Assembly: GCA_904420235.1 (NCBI GenBank)
Contig: CAJFUS010000160.1
Coordinates: forward strand, 1 to 38,614
DNA: 38,614 nucleotides
Source of the DNA: Candidatus Neoanaerotignum tabaqchaliae
Lineage (GTDB): Bacteria > Bacillota > Clostridia > Lachnospirales > Anaerotignaceae
Reading direction: 5' to 3'
In this document: positions 24,225 through 32,190 of the stretch, in pieces
Layout of the letters: each line of letters begins with the position of its first letter
Numbering within the stretch: position 1 is the first letter of the stretch
The notes under the pieces: generated by a model
Told to the model about the DNA's origin: nothing
The model's input: the letters and a program-made list of their open reading frames with translations, nothing else
Database searches by the model: none
Translations under genes and position numbers: made by a program

Positions 24225-24272
24225 AACGGGTGTTCAAAAAACAATGCGCGATTTTTTGGACGCCTGTTTTTT
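24225..24272 (+). terminator. Terminator of the fab-acc operon
   Basis: A 17-bp stem with a few G-U pairs (AACGGGTGTTC... / ...GGACGCCTGTT) and a 9-nt loop is followed by six T, 18 bases after accA. Confidence 0.87.
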
Positions 24273-24387
24273 ATATTTGTCTGAATATAACCTGCAACAA
24301 CATTTAAGTCAAATTTAAAATTTGTTGAATGCAGAGTTTATGTTGTTAGATGATTTTTAATGATATTAAAATTGAAAGAGGAGTTTT

Positions 24388-24507
24388 ATGAAGCCCATAA
24401 AAGAGATTTTGTTTCCCAAAAAAGTGCCGCCTATAAGAATTGCGGGTTTTCGTTTGTTTAACATTGGCGGACGTATGAGATGGTTTATAAGCTTACTTAA
24501 AAGATAA
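24388..24507 (+). CDS. Very basic 39-residue mini-protein, unknown function
   Basis: I do not recognise this gene. AGAGGAG five bases before an ATG opens a 39-codon frame with ten Lys/Arg and one Glu. It has a proline-containing N-terminal half (KPIKEILFPKKVPPIR) and an amphipathic C-terminal half (GFRLFNIGGRMRWFISLLKR). It sits between the fab terminator and the hairpin at 24651. Upstream is an imperfect stem (CTGCA-CAAC / GTTG-TGCAG at 24292-24334). It might be a nucleic-acid- or membrane-binding peptide, but this is only a reading of its composition. The frame could also be fortuitous; the ribosome binding site is the best evidence for it. Confidence 0.5.
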   Translation: MKPIKEILFPKKVPPIRIAGFRLFNIGGRMRWFISLLKR

Positions 24508-24650
24508 AAATATTAAAATTATGCAGGTGCAAAACTTTAAACAAATTTTAAGTTAAACAAAAAATATTGTAATCTTTATAAAACAATATTCTACATTAGC
24601 TGAATTTTGGCAATGATTTAGCAAAATATTTTAAATATAACTCAATTTAA

Positions 24651-24692
24651 AAACGGACACTCAAGGATTGTTTATGCCATGTGTGTCCGTTT
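24651..24692. terminator. Terminator between the mini-gene and the HIT gene
   Basis: Perfect 10-bp arms AAACGGACAC / GTGTCCGTTT with T-runs on both strands and a 22-nt loop. It lies 18 bases past the HIT stop on the minus strand. Confidence 0.78.
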
Positions 24693-24709
24693 ATTTTGTT
24701 ATTAAGGGT

Positions 24710-25126
24710 TTAAAAAACCATTTTCTGGGCCAATTTTGCCCTTACGCTTTCAATCTGTTCGTCCGTAAGGTCCATTTGCGGCCATGATACGTTAACTTTG
24801 TCGTTTTCGTATCTTGGTATAAGGTGAAGATGGAAATGGTTTACTGTTTGGCCGGCAACGGGGCCGTTGTTTTGAAGTACATTCATGTTCTCAAAGCCAA
24901 GAACGTCTTTCATTGCTCTGGCTATTTTGGCGGCAAGGGTAAAAAGCCTTCCGGCCTTTTCAGGGTCAATTTCAAAAATATTGGCGCAGTGTTCTTTAGG
25001 CATTATAAGCACATGGCCCTCGTTTGACGGGAAACGGTCTAAAATGGCCTTAAACTCATCGTTTTCATAAATTGTGGCCGAAGGTATATCTCCGGCTATT
25101 ATTTTGCAGAATATACAGTCGCTCAT
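24710..25126 (-). CDS. HIT-family (histidine triad) nucleotide hydrolase, Hint type
   Basis: This 138-residue protein is a Hint-like hydrolase of nucleoside phosphoramidates or similar compounds. It has the N-terminal zinc-site CIFCKIIAGDIPS (C4, C7) and the triad HFHLHL (H97, H99, H101). GGAGG precedes the ATG. It is monocistronic, from the TATACT promoter at 25164-25192 with a palindrome over the start region. Hint proteins have no single agreed role in bacteria. Confidence 0.93.
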   Translation of the reverse strand: MSDCIFCKIIAGDIPSATIYENDEFKAILDRFPSNEGHVLIMPKEHCANIFEIDPEKAGRLFTLAAKIARAMKDVLGFENMNVLQNNGPVAGQTVNHFHLHLIPRYENDKVNVSWPQMDLTDEQIESVRAKLAQKMVF

Positions 25127-25139
25127 TGGTGTGGCCTCC

Positions 25140-25162
25140 TTTTTGTAAAATATTTACAAAAA
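25140..25162. promoter_or_regulatory. Palindrome over the HIT gene transcription start
   Basis: The arms TTTTTGTAAA and TTTACAAAAA are separated by three bases. It starts two bases downstream of the -10 box on the minus strand and ends just before the ribosome binding site, so it could be an operator. Its A/T simplicity makes chance more likely than for 8343-8365. Confidence 0.5.
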
Positions 25163-25163
25163 A

Positions 25164-25192
25164 AGTATACCACCCCAAAAGAACCTTTGCAA
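25164..25192 (-). promoter_or_regulatory. Sigma-A promoter of the HIT gene
   Basis: On the minus strand TTGCAA is followed after 17 bases by TATACT. Confidence 0.72.
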
Positions 25193-25200
25193 TATCCCTG

Positions 25201-25770
25201 TTATTCAGAACCTTCCTGAACACTTTCGGATAAGTCTTCAGATGCATTCGTGTTAAGTATAGCTTTGGCGTCCTGATATTTTGTAAAAAGGTATGAGTCA
25301 AGAACAGCGTGGTTCTGCTCGTCGTTCATAATGGACAAAATTGTTCGGGCCTGTGAAGGATACTGCGGCTCCATTACAATGGCTAAGTCCCGATAAAATC
25401 TGGCGGCCTCAATTTCATTTATAATGGCTTCTGATAAAACTTCCTGTATGCCTTTTGCGTCTATGTTGCGATACTGCAGGTCGGCGGGGATTATGGAAGG
25501 ATTTTCAAGCATGGCCGAAAGCAGTTTTTTATGCCTAAGCTCGTCAAGATACATACTCCTTATTGTTTCTCTGTCACGGCTGTCAACAACTGTAGCCATA
25601 AGATTTTTATAACCATCGGCAGACTCGGTTTCTGAAGCTATGGCTTTTAAAATAAGCTCGGTTATTCTCGCATCGTTTTCAGGAACTGACGAATTGTCCT
25701 TTTCGGCGGCTTTAATAGGTTTTTCAGAGTCCTTGCTGGAGTTTGAAGCATTTGACATATATGGATACAT
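25201..25770 (-). CDS. Ferritin-like di-iron domain protein
   Basis: This 189-residue protein has two four-helix-bundle iron motifs: E47, then E77 and H80 in LDELRH, and E119, then E151 and H154 in NDEQNH. An N-terminal tail of about 30 residues is rich in Ser, Asn and Lys, perhaps disordered. Such proteins bind iron or handle peroxide in anaerobes. AAGGGGGAAAAA precedes the ATG. It has no rubredoxin domain, unlike the rubrerythrin at 34335. The precise reaction is unknown. Confidence 0.82.
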   Translation of the reverse strand: MYPYMSNASNSSKDSEKPIKAAEKDNSSVPENDARITELILKAIASETESADGYKNLMATVVDSRDRETIRSMYLDELRHKKLLSAMLENPSIIPADLQYRNIDAKGIQEVLSEAIINEIEAARFYRDLAIVMEPQYPSQARTILSIMNDEQNHAVLDSYLFTKYQDAKAILNTNASEDLSESVQEGSE

Positions 25771-25854
25771 AATTTTTCCCCCTTAATATAAATATATAAA
25801 AACAGAGTATTTTTCATGCCATATAGTTGCGGTATATTTACTTTATATGTGGTA

Positions 25855-25883
25855 TTGAACGGAATATTCTGGTATTATTTAAT
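25855..25883 (+). promoter_or_regulatory. Putative sigma-A promoter of murG
   Basis: TTGAAC, 17 bases, TTTAAT, 30 bases before the TTG start of murG. The -10 match is only fair. Confidence 0.48.
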
Positions 25884-25912
25884 ATATTAAAAATTTGACA
25901 GGAGATGTTATT

Positions 25913-26968
25913 TTGAAAACCATAGTTTTAACCGGCGGAGGCACCGCAGGACACGTAACACCAAACTTAGCGCTTATTCCTGAACTTAAAAGCAAAGGCT
26001 TTAATGTTGTTTATATAGGCACTGAAAAAGGCATGGAAAGGGAGCTTGTTGAGAAAACAGGCATACCATATTATTATGTGTCAACGGGAAAGCTTAGAAG
26101 ATATATGTCAAAGGACAACTTTACCGATGTGTTTAAGGTGGCCAAAGGTATTATTGAGGCCAAAAAACTTATAAAAAAAATAAAACCGGACATAGTGTTT
26201 TCTAAAGGCGGTTTTGTGGCTGTGCCGGTTATACTGGGGGCTAAAATGAACGGCGTTACGGTTATAGCCCACGAGTCGGACATGACTCCGGGACTGGCCA
26301 ACAAAATAGCCATGCCTTTTGCTAAAAAGGTATGCGCCACATTTAAGGAAACGGCGGAGCTTATGGGCAAAAAGGGTATCTACACCGGAACGCCTATAAG
26401 AAAGGAGCTTTTTAACGGCAGCAAGGATAAGGGAATTGAAATATGCGGATTTAAAAACGACAAACCGGTTTTAATGATGATGGGCGGCAGTCTTGGGTCT
26501 CAAAAAATAAATGCTGTTTTAAGGGATATATTGCCGGAGCTTGTTAAAAAGTATAATGTGGCTCATATATGCGGAAAAGGCAATGTTGACGGCTCTATTA
26601 ATATAGACGGATACAAGCAGTTTGAGTATGTTTCAGAAGAACTTCCGCATATTATGGCGGCGGCCGATATGATTATATCACGTGCCGGCTCAAATTCCAT
26701 ATCCGAGTTTTTGGCTTTAAAAAAACCGGCCCTTTTAATACCTCTTTCGGCAAGAGCCAGCAGAGGCGACCAGATACTTAACGCCAAAAGTTTTCAGAAA
26801 CAGGGATATGCTCTTGTTCTTGACGAGGATGATATGAATGGAAAAACGCTTATGGAAAGCGTTGAAAAACTTTATAATTTACGGCCGAAGCTGATAGAAG
26901 CCATGAAAAAAAGCCCCGCCTCAAAGGGAACGGAAAATGTTCTTAAAGTAATACTTGAATATTCGTGA
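25913..26968 (+). CDS. murG: UDP-GlcNAc:undecaprenyl-PP-MurNAc-pentapeptide GlcNAc transferase
   Basis: This 351-residue GT28 enzyme converts lipid I to lipid II at the inner face of the membrane. GGGTAGHVTPN (about 9-19), FSKGGFVAVPV, HESDMTPGLANK and SRAGSNSISEFLALKKPALLIPL are the MurG motifs. The frame opens at a TTG at 25895 that lies on the ribosome binding site. The TTG at 25913, eight bases after AGGAG, is the better start and gives the normal N-terminus. The gene is outside any division-cell-wall cluster. Confidence 0.93.
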   Translation: MKTIVLTGGGTAGHVTPNLALIPELKSKGFNVVYIGTEKGMERELVEKTGIPYYYVSTGKLRRYMSKDNFTDVFKVAKGIIEAKKLIKKIKPDIVFSKGGFVAVPVILGAKMNGVTVIAHESDMTPGLANKIAMPFAKKVCATFKETAELMGKKGIYTGTPIRKELFNGSKDKGIEICGFKNDKPVLMMMGGSLGSQKINAVLRDILPELVKKYNVAHICGKGNVDGSINIDGYKQFEYVSEELPHIMAAADMIISRAGSNSISEFLALKKPALLIPLSARASRGDQILNAKSFQKQGYALVLDEDDMNGKTLMESVEKLYNLRPKLIEAMKKSPASKGTENVLKVILEYS

Positions 26969-26975
26969 ATTTTAT

Positions 26976-27004
26976 TTGACAAAAGTGAGTTTAGAATTTA
27001 AAAT
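26976..27004 (+). promoter_or_regulatory. Sigma-A promoter of the cyclophilin gene
   Basis: Consensus TTGACA, 17 bases, TAAAAT, about 100 bases before the start codon. The leader contains AACGGGGGTCCG but no clear hairpin. Confidence 0.75.
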
Positions 27005-27105
27005 TTATCGAGTGATATATTAAGTTTTGATTATTGCTTTAGCAGGATTTAACTTTTTAACGGGGGTCCGATTTAGAGATATTTTAAGATTGGAGAGATG
27101 TTAAA

Positions 27106-27981
27106 ATGAAAAAAATTATATGTATGGCCATAGCGGGAGCTATGCTTCTTATGGGCTGCGGCTCAAGTTCGGCCGCTGAGGGAAGCTCATCGTCAGGAGC
27201 GTCTTCAGGTGCTTCATCTGATACTCAATCGTCTTCAAGCGCTTCACAAGAGGGCACTGCGCCTACAGAAGAGGAAATTCAGGCCCAGCAGGAGCTTGTT
27301 GATAAATGTTTTACAGAGGGAACATATTTCCCTCAGCTTGAGGCTCCTGAACAGGGCGAGGAAATAGCCGTACTTACAACAAATAAGGGCGTTATAAAAA
27401 TTAAGTTTTGCCCTGATGAGGCTCCAAACGCCGTTGAGAATTTTAAGACCCATGTTAATGACGGATATTACGACGGACTTATATTCCACAGGGTTATAGA
27501 CGGATTTATGATTCAAGGCGGCGACCCTAACGGAAACGGAACCGGAGGAGAAAGTATTTGGGGAGGAAAGTTTGACGACGAGCTTAGCGGCGACCTTTAC
27601 CATTTCAGAGGAGCTCTTGCCATGGCAAACAGCGGTCCTAATACAAACGGAAGCCAGTTTTATATAGTTCAGGCTCCTCAAATAGAGGATGGGTATTTTG
27701 ACTATGTAGATTCAATTATTGAACAGTACGGTCAAGGCCAGCTTCTTTATAACTCTCAAACAGGCCAGCTTGTTAGAACGAACTATTCTGAAGAGGCAAG
27801 AGCTAAATACAACGAGCTTGGCGGAACGCCGCACCTTGATTTTGGATATACAATATTCGGCCAGGTGTTTGAGGGCATGGACATTGTAGACGCTATAGCC
27901 GCCGTTGAAACTGATGACAACGATAAGCCAACAGAAGACATTATTATTGAAAAAGCTGAAATAGTACCTTATGAAGGCTGA
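27106..27981 (+). CDS. Cyclophilin-type peptidyl-prolyl isomerase lipoprotein
   Basis: This 291-residue protein has a lipoprotein signal (LLMGC, lipidated C18) and a Ser-rich linker to about 53. The cyclophilin domain starts near 85 and shows FHRVIDGFMIQGGD (127-140) and GALAMANSGPNTNGSQFYI (169-187). It has an insertion of about 50 residues (190-240, with YFDYVDSIIEQYGQGQLL) before the final HLDFGYTIFGQVFEGM strand. It acts on the outer face of the membrane in folding of secreted proteins. The hairpin at 27998 follows. Confidence 0.9.
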   Translation: MKKIICMAIAGAMLLMGCGSSSAAEGSSSSGASSGASSDTQSSSSASQEGTAPTEEEIQAQQELVDKCFTEGTYFPQLEAPEQGEEIAVLTTNKGVIKIKFCPDEAPNAVENFKTHVNDGYYDGLIFHRVIDGFMIQGGDPNGNGTGGESIWGGKFDDELSGDLYHFRGALAMANSGPNTNGSQFYIVQAPQIEDGYFDYVDSIIEQYGQGQLLYNSQTGQLVRTNYSEEARAKYNELGGTPHLDFGYTIFGQVFEGMDIVDAIAAVETDDNDKPTEDIIIEKAEIVPYEG

Positions 27982-27997
27982 TTTAAAGCCGCGGGAA

Positions 27998-28026
27998 CGC
28001 CGGATATTATGCCGGCGCTCCTCTTT
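27998..28026 (+). terminator. Terminator of the cyclophilin gene
   Basis: CGCCGG / CCGGCG arms with an 8-nt loop, followed after a few bases by a T-run. Confidence 0.72.
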
Positions 28027-28041
28027 TTATGTTAAATATTG

Positions 28042-28070
28042 TTGAGTAAACAAAAAATATGTGTTAGTAT
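28042..28070 (+). promoter_or_regulatory. Putative sigma-A promoter of pyrG
   Basis: TTGAGT, 17 bases, TAGTAT, 70 bases before the ATG. The start region has no GGG run, so the reiterative-transcription control of Bacillus pyrG is not evident. Confidence 0.5.
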
Positions 28071-28139
28071 AAAATAGTATTTGTGTGCGGAAAAAAGTTG
28101 AAGGCTTTTGATATAGGAAATTTTGTTAGGGGGATAAAA

Positions 28140-29750
28140 ATGCAGAACACTAAGTATATATTTGTTACCGGCGGCGTTGTTTCCGGCCTTGGAAAGGGCA
28201 TAACGGCGGCGTCATTGGGAAGGCTTTTAAAGGCGAGGGGATATTCAGTTACAATACAGAAATTTGACCCATATATAAACGTTGACCCCGGCACAATGAG
28301 CCCATATCAGCATGGAGAGGTTTTTGTTACGGAGGACGGAGCCGAAACGGACCTTGACCTTGGACATTATGAAAGATTTATAGACGAAAACCTTAATATA
28401 AACAGCAACACTACAACGGGAAAGGTATACTGGTCGGTGCTTAACAAAGAAAGAAAAGGCGAGTATTTAGGCGCTACCGTTCAGGTTATACCGCACATCA
28501 CAAACGAGATTAAGGACAGAATATTCAGGGCAAGCAAGCTTAATTCTCCCGACGTTGTTATTACCGAAATAGGCGGAACCGTAGGAGATATTGAAAGTCA
28601 GCCGTTCCTTGAGGCTATAAGGCATGTGGCAAGGGAAATTGGCAAAGAAAACTGCATTTACATTCATGTTACGCTTATACCATACCTGTCAAAAGGCGGA
28701 GAAATGAAAACAAAGCCTACACAGCATTCTGTTAAAGAACTGCTTTCAATAGGGATACAGCCGGATATTATAGTATGTCGTACAGAGCATGAAATAAGCG
28801 CCGATATGAAAGCCAAGCTTTCGCTTTTCTGTAATGTTGAAAATGACTGTATAATACAAAATCTTGATGCCGACAGCCTTTATGAAGTGCCTATTATGCT
28901 TGAAAACGAGGGATTGGCTAAGGCTGTGTGCAGAAAGCTGGGACTTAGCAATAATGAGCCTGACCTTTCTGAGTGGACAGAAATGCTTCAAAAAGAAAGA
29001 AGCATGAGCGGAAATGTTACAATAGCTTTGGTAGGGAAATATGTTGAGCTTCACGACGCATATATATCTGTTGTTGAGTCGCTACATCATGCCGGAATAC
29101 ACAACGGTGTTAATGTTGATATAAAGTGGATTAACGCCGAGTATCTTACAGAGGACAATGCTCAAACCGAGTTTATGGGAGTTGACGGAATACTTGTTCC
29201 AGGAGGTTTTGGCGACAGAGGACTTGAGGGAAAAATAACCGCAATTAAATATGCCAGGGAAAATAAAATACCATTTTTCGGAATATGCCTTGGAATGCAG
29301 TGCGCCGTTATAGAATACGCCAGAAACGTGTTGGGATACGCCGACGCTTTTACTTCGGAAGTTAATCCGGATACCACACATCCTGTTATAGACCTTATGC
29401 CGGAGCAGAAGGATATTGAGGATATGGGCGGCACTATGCGTCTTGGAGCTTATCCATGCAAGCTTTCGGAAGGTTCTTTCTCATACAAGGCCTATGGCAA
29501 AGAACTTATATATGAACGTCATAGGCATAGATATGAATTTAACAACATGTATAAAAAAGAGCTTGTAGAGGCTGGATTAAGTGTTGTTGGCATTTCGCCA
29601 GATGAAAAATTGGTTGAGATTGTGGAAATACATAACCACCCTTGGTTTGTGGGAGTGCAGTTCCACCCAGAATTTAAATCAAGGCCAAACAGACCGCACC
29701 CGCTCTTTAAGGATTTTGTGAAGGCCGCTGTTGACTACAGCTTAAAATAA
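28140..29750 (+). CDS. pyrG: CTP synthase
   Basis: This 536-residue enzyme aminates UTP to CTP with glutamine and ATP. The N-terminal synthetase domain starts with KYIFVTGGVVSGLGKG, and FDPYINVDPGTMSPYQHGEVFVTEDG is the UTP/ATP-binding part. The C-terminal class I glutaminase has the nucleophile in FFGICLGMQ and the HPEFKSRP pair. The frame is open from 28083, but TAGGGGG just before the ATG at 28140 and the family's normal N-terminus fix the start. It is a monocistronic gene. Confidence 0.97.
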   Translation: MQNTKYIFVTGGVVSGLGKGITAASLGRLLKARGYSVTIQKFDPYINVDPGTMSPYQHGEVFVTEDGAETDLDLGHYERFIDENLNINSNTTTGKVYWSVLNKERKGEYLGATVQVIPHITNEIKDRIFRASKLNSPDVVITEIGGTVGDIESQPFLEAIRHVAREIGKENCIYIHVTLIPYLSKGGEMKTKPTQHSVKELLSIGIQPDIIVCRTEHEISADMKAKLSLFCNVENDCIIQNLDADSLYEVPIMLENEGLAKAVCRKLGLSNNEPDLSEWTEMLQKERSMSGNVTIALVGKYVELHDAYISVVESLHHAGIHNGVNVDIKWINAEYLTEDNAQTEFMGVDGILVPGGFGDRGLEGKITAIKYARENKIPFFGICLGMQCAVIEYARNVLGYADAFTSEVNPDTTHPVIDLMPEQKDIEDMGGTMRLGAYPCKLSEGSFSYKAYGKELIYERHRHRYEFNNMYKKELVEAGLSVVGISPDEKLVEIVEIHNHPWFVGVQFHPEFKSRPNRPHPLFKDFVKAAVDYSLK

Positions 29751-29806
29751 AAAATTTACATCAGTTTTAAAAATATTTGAATTTTTATAGAAAAGAATAC
29801 AGTTTT

Positions 29807-29829
29807 AAATATCAAATGCTGATATTTTT
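29807..29829 (+). terminator. Probable terminator of pyrG
   Basis: AAATATCA / TGATATTT stem with a 5-nt loop, followed by T-rich sequence, 57 bases past the stop. Confidence 0.65.
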
Positions 29830-29988
29830 ATTAAAAAAACGGATAAAATAAAAAATAAAAGGCTTGATTTTTAAAGGTTTTATAAGAATTAAAATTAAAG
29901 AACAGCTTAATGTTAAATAAAATTTAATACATTCTTCCGCTTTTTGGTGTATTATTAAAATAAAACCCATTTGAACGGAGGGTGGCAA

Positions 29989-30468
29989 ATGATAAAAGAA
30001 GCCGTTGATATTAAAGGAAAAGATGACAATACAGAGCGTGTTCTTGTGTGTATAACAAGTCAAGCTAACTCTGAAAGGCTTATAGATATGGCCGCGGAAA
30101 CGGCGGACATGCTTAATGGAGAGCTTCACATTCTTCATGTGCAAAGAGGAGACAGTATATTTAATAACAGCGATACCCCAAGAATAATAAACGAGCTGTG
30201 TCAGTATGGTGGAAAAAAGGGCGGAAGCATACATTTTTATTGCGATGAGGATATAGCCGAGTGCATAGGAAAATTCGTTTTTGAGAAACATATAACAAGA
30301 ATAGTAATAGGTCAGCCGCCTAAATGCGACATAAACGACACAGAAGGGCTTAAGAATGCGGCCAATAAGGTTTTAAGGTGTGTTAGGGGCAATGTTGAGG
30401 TTATTGTTGTGCCTCGAAGCCAAACAGAAAAATGCGCGCATATTTGCCTTAAAACAGACTTCAATTAA
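29989..30468 (+). CDS. KdpD/universal-stress-protein-like small protein
   Basis: This 159-residue cytosolic protein resembles the Usp-type domain found after the sensor part of KdpD: VLVCITSQANSERLIDMAAETADMLNGELHILHVQ (17-51, named for orientation), then HITRIVIGQPPK and NVEVIVVPRS. It is stand-alone, with no kinase module and no kdp genes nearby. The frame extends to a TTG at 29971, but CGGAGGGTGG is placed for the ATG at 29989. It may bind ATP or a cyclic dinucleotide; neither is shown by the sequence. Confidence 0.68.
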   Translation: MIKEAVDIKGKDDNTERVLVCITSQANSERLIDMAAETADMLNGELHILHVQRGDSIFNNSDTPRIINELCQYGGKKGGSIHFYCDEDIAECIGKFVFEKHITRIVIGQPPKCDINDTEGLKNAANKVLRCVRGNVEVIVVPRSQTEKCAHICLKTDFN

Positions 30469-30475
30469 GTTTTTG

Positions 30476-30504
30476 TTGCATAAAACACTAATATATTATA
30501 TTAT
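30476..30504 (+). promoter_or_regulatory. Putative sigma-A promoter of the SEC-C/Sua5 unit
   Basis: TTGCAT, 17 bases, TATTAT, about 53 bases before the ATG at 30558. Confidence 0.58.
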
Positions 30505-30557
30505 TATTTTCAATGGAAAATATGATTATAACTTGTAGGCAAAAGGAGAGTAAAAAA

Positions 30558-31061
30558 ATGAGCAGTATTTATGAGCAGTGGCTTAATAAGGCTTTTAGTA
30601 AAGACGGAAGAAGCGTTGACGCGGTTTGGGACGTATACCTTCCAGCCGAGCAAAAGGTTTATGAATACATTCTTGAGAACAAGGTTACAAATTTAAGCGG
30701 AACAGTAACAGAGCTTGGCGAAAGGTTTAATATGTCGGCTGAGTATGTTATAGCTTTTGTTGACGGACTTAACGATATACTTCCGAAAAAATACGATGTA
30801 AGAAAGCTTGATGAAAACTCACAGATTAATCTTGATATTGATTTTGAGAAACTCTACAAAAAAATGGTAGAATATAGGGCGGACCACCTTTATACCCTTC
30901 CTCAGTGGAACAACATATTTGACGAGACAAAGCAAAAGGCGCTTTTTGCTGAGCAGAGAAATAGCCGCACAGTTGTTAAAGGCAAAAAAATAGGCAGAAA
31001 CGACCCATGTCCATGTGGAAGCGGAAAGAAATATAAACACTGCTGTGGTGCTAATTTATGA
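30558..31061 (+). CDS. SEC-C motif protein
   Basis: This 167-residue protein ends in a classical SEC-C zinc motif, GRNDPCPCGSGKKYKHCCG, the same as in the SecA C-terminus. The rest is helical, with an HTH-like stretch (LGERFNMSAEYVIAFVDGL). AAGGAGAG precedes the ATG at 30558; the longer frame from 30513 lacks a ribosome binding site. The stop overlaps the next start by four bases (ATGA), so it is coupled to the Sua5-type gene. SEC-C modules bind zinc and often SecB or ribosomes; this protein's partner is unknown. Confidence 0.82.
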   Translation: MSSIYEQWLNKAFSKDGRSVDAVWDVYLPAEQKVYEYILENKVTNLSGTVTELGERFNMSAEYVIAFVDGLNDILPKKYDVRKLDENSQINLDIDFEKLYKKMVEYRADHLYTLPQWNNIFDETKQKALFAEQRNSRTVVKGKKIGRNDPCPCGSGKKYKHCCGANL

Positions 31062-32104
31062 TAACCATTTTTGAGAAAATTGACAGCAACAATATAAATA
31101 TGGATTTAATTGAAAAAGCCGCGGGAATACTTCGTAAGGGAGGTCTTGTGGCTTTTCCTACAGAAACGGTTTATGGACTTGGCGCCGATGGACTTAACGC
31201 TTCGGCGTGTAAAAAAATATACGAGGCAAAGGGAAGACCTTCCGATAACCCTCTTATACTGCACATAGGGAACATAAGTCAGCTTAAAGACATAGTGTGC
31301 GATATTCCAGAATGCGCCGTTAAAATAATTGACAGGTTTTGGCCAGGACCCGTTACACTTGTTTTCAGAAAAAAGTCAATCGTTCCGGACTCCGTTTCGG
31401 GGGGACTTAATACTGTTGCCGTAAGATTTCCGTCAAATCCTGTGGCAAGGGCTATTATAAACGCCGCAAAAACTCCTGTGGCGGCGCCCAGCGCCAACAC
31501 GTCCGGAAAACCGTCTCCAACAAGAGCAAAGCATGTGCTTCACGACATGGACGGAAAAATAGACATGATTATTGACGGTGGAAGCTGTGAGGTTGGCCTT
31601 GAGTCTACAATAGTTGATGTTACGGGAAAGAAGCCGGTTATTTTGCGCCCAGGAGGCATAACAAAGGAAATGCTTGAAGAAGTTGTTGGAGCTATTGATA
31701 TTGACCCTGCTGTTTACAAGGCTCTTTCAGCGGGAGAAAAACCAAAAGCCCCTGGAATGAAATATACTCACTATTCTCCCGATGCGGAGGTATTTCTTGT
31801 TAAGGGCGAAAAAAGCAATGTGGCGGAAAAAATAAATCAGCTTGTGAAACAAGATATGGAAAACGGCCTTAAAACAGGTGTTATGTGCCTTAACAGTAAT
31901 GCAGGCCTTTACAAAGCCGATATGGTTGTTGGAGTTGGAAAAAATATGAGGCAGGCGGGAAAAGCACTTTTTGACATATTGCGAGACTTTGACGAAAACA
32001 AAGTTAATAAGGTTTATTCCGAGGTTTTTGAGGAAACCGGAGAGGGAATGGCTGTTATGAACAGATTAAAAAAAGCCGCCGGATATAAGCTTATAGAGGC
32101 TTAA
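31058..32104 (+). CDS. L-threonylcarbamoyladenylate synthase (Sua5/YwlC type)
   Basis: This 348-residue enzyme makes the threonylcarbamoyl-AMP used for t6A37 of ANN-decoding tRNAs. The YrdC domain (about 1-205) shows GGLVAFPTETVYGLGADG, KGRPSDNPLILHI and VAAPSANTSGKPSPT. The linker PKAPGMKYTHYSP and a C-terminal Sua5 domain (about 225-348) make it the long Sua5/YwlC form rather than short TsaC. It is translationally coupled to the SEC-C gene. Confidence 0.94.
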   Translation: MITIFEKIDSNNINMDLIEKAAGILRKGGLVAFPTETVYGLGADGLNASACKKIYEAKGRPSDNPLILHIGNISQLKDIVCDIPECAVKIIDRFWPGPVTLVFRKKSIVPDSVSGGLNTVAVRFPSNPVARAIINAAKTPVAAPSANTSGKPSPTRAKHVLHDMDGKIDMIIDGGSCEVGLESTIVDVTGKKPVILRPGGITKEMLEEVVGAIDIDPAVYKALSAGEKPKAPGMKYTHYSPDAEVFLVKGEKSNVAEKINQLVKQDMENGLKTGVMCLNSNAGLYKADMVVGVGKNMRQAGKALFDILRDFDENKVNKVYSEVFEETGEGMAVMNRLKKAAGYKLIEA

Positions 32105-32117
32105 AAAGTTGTTTTTG

Positions 32118-32146
32118 TTGATATTGCGTAAAAAAAATGTTATATT
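32118..32146 (+). promoter_or_regulatory. Sigma-A promoter of the rpiB-upp-wecA-like unit
   Basis: TTGATA, 17 bases, TATATT, 45 bases before the rpiB start. Confidence 0.68.
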
Positions 32147-32190
32147 TTAATTACACTTGATATATATGGCTTTATGGAAAGGGGAATATT

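Noticed and set aside
24508..24650. Small RNA or second terminator after the 39-residue frame
   Set aside because: An 8-bp AATATTGT/ACAATATT repeat is present at 24563-24590 but has no T-run, promoter or conserved form that I recognise.
28071..28139. Reiterative-transcription control of pyrG as in Bacillus
   Set aside because: No GGG start and no attenuator hairpin in the leader.
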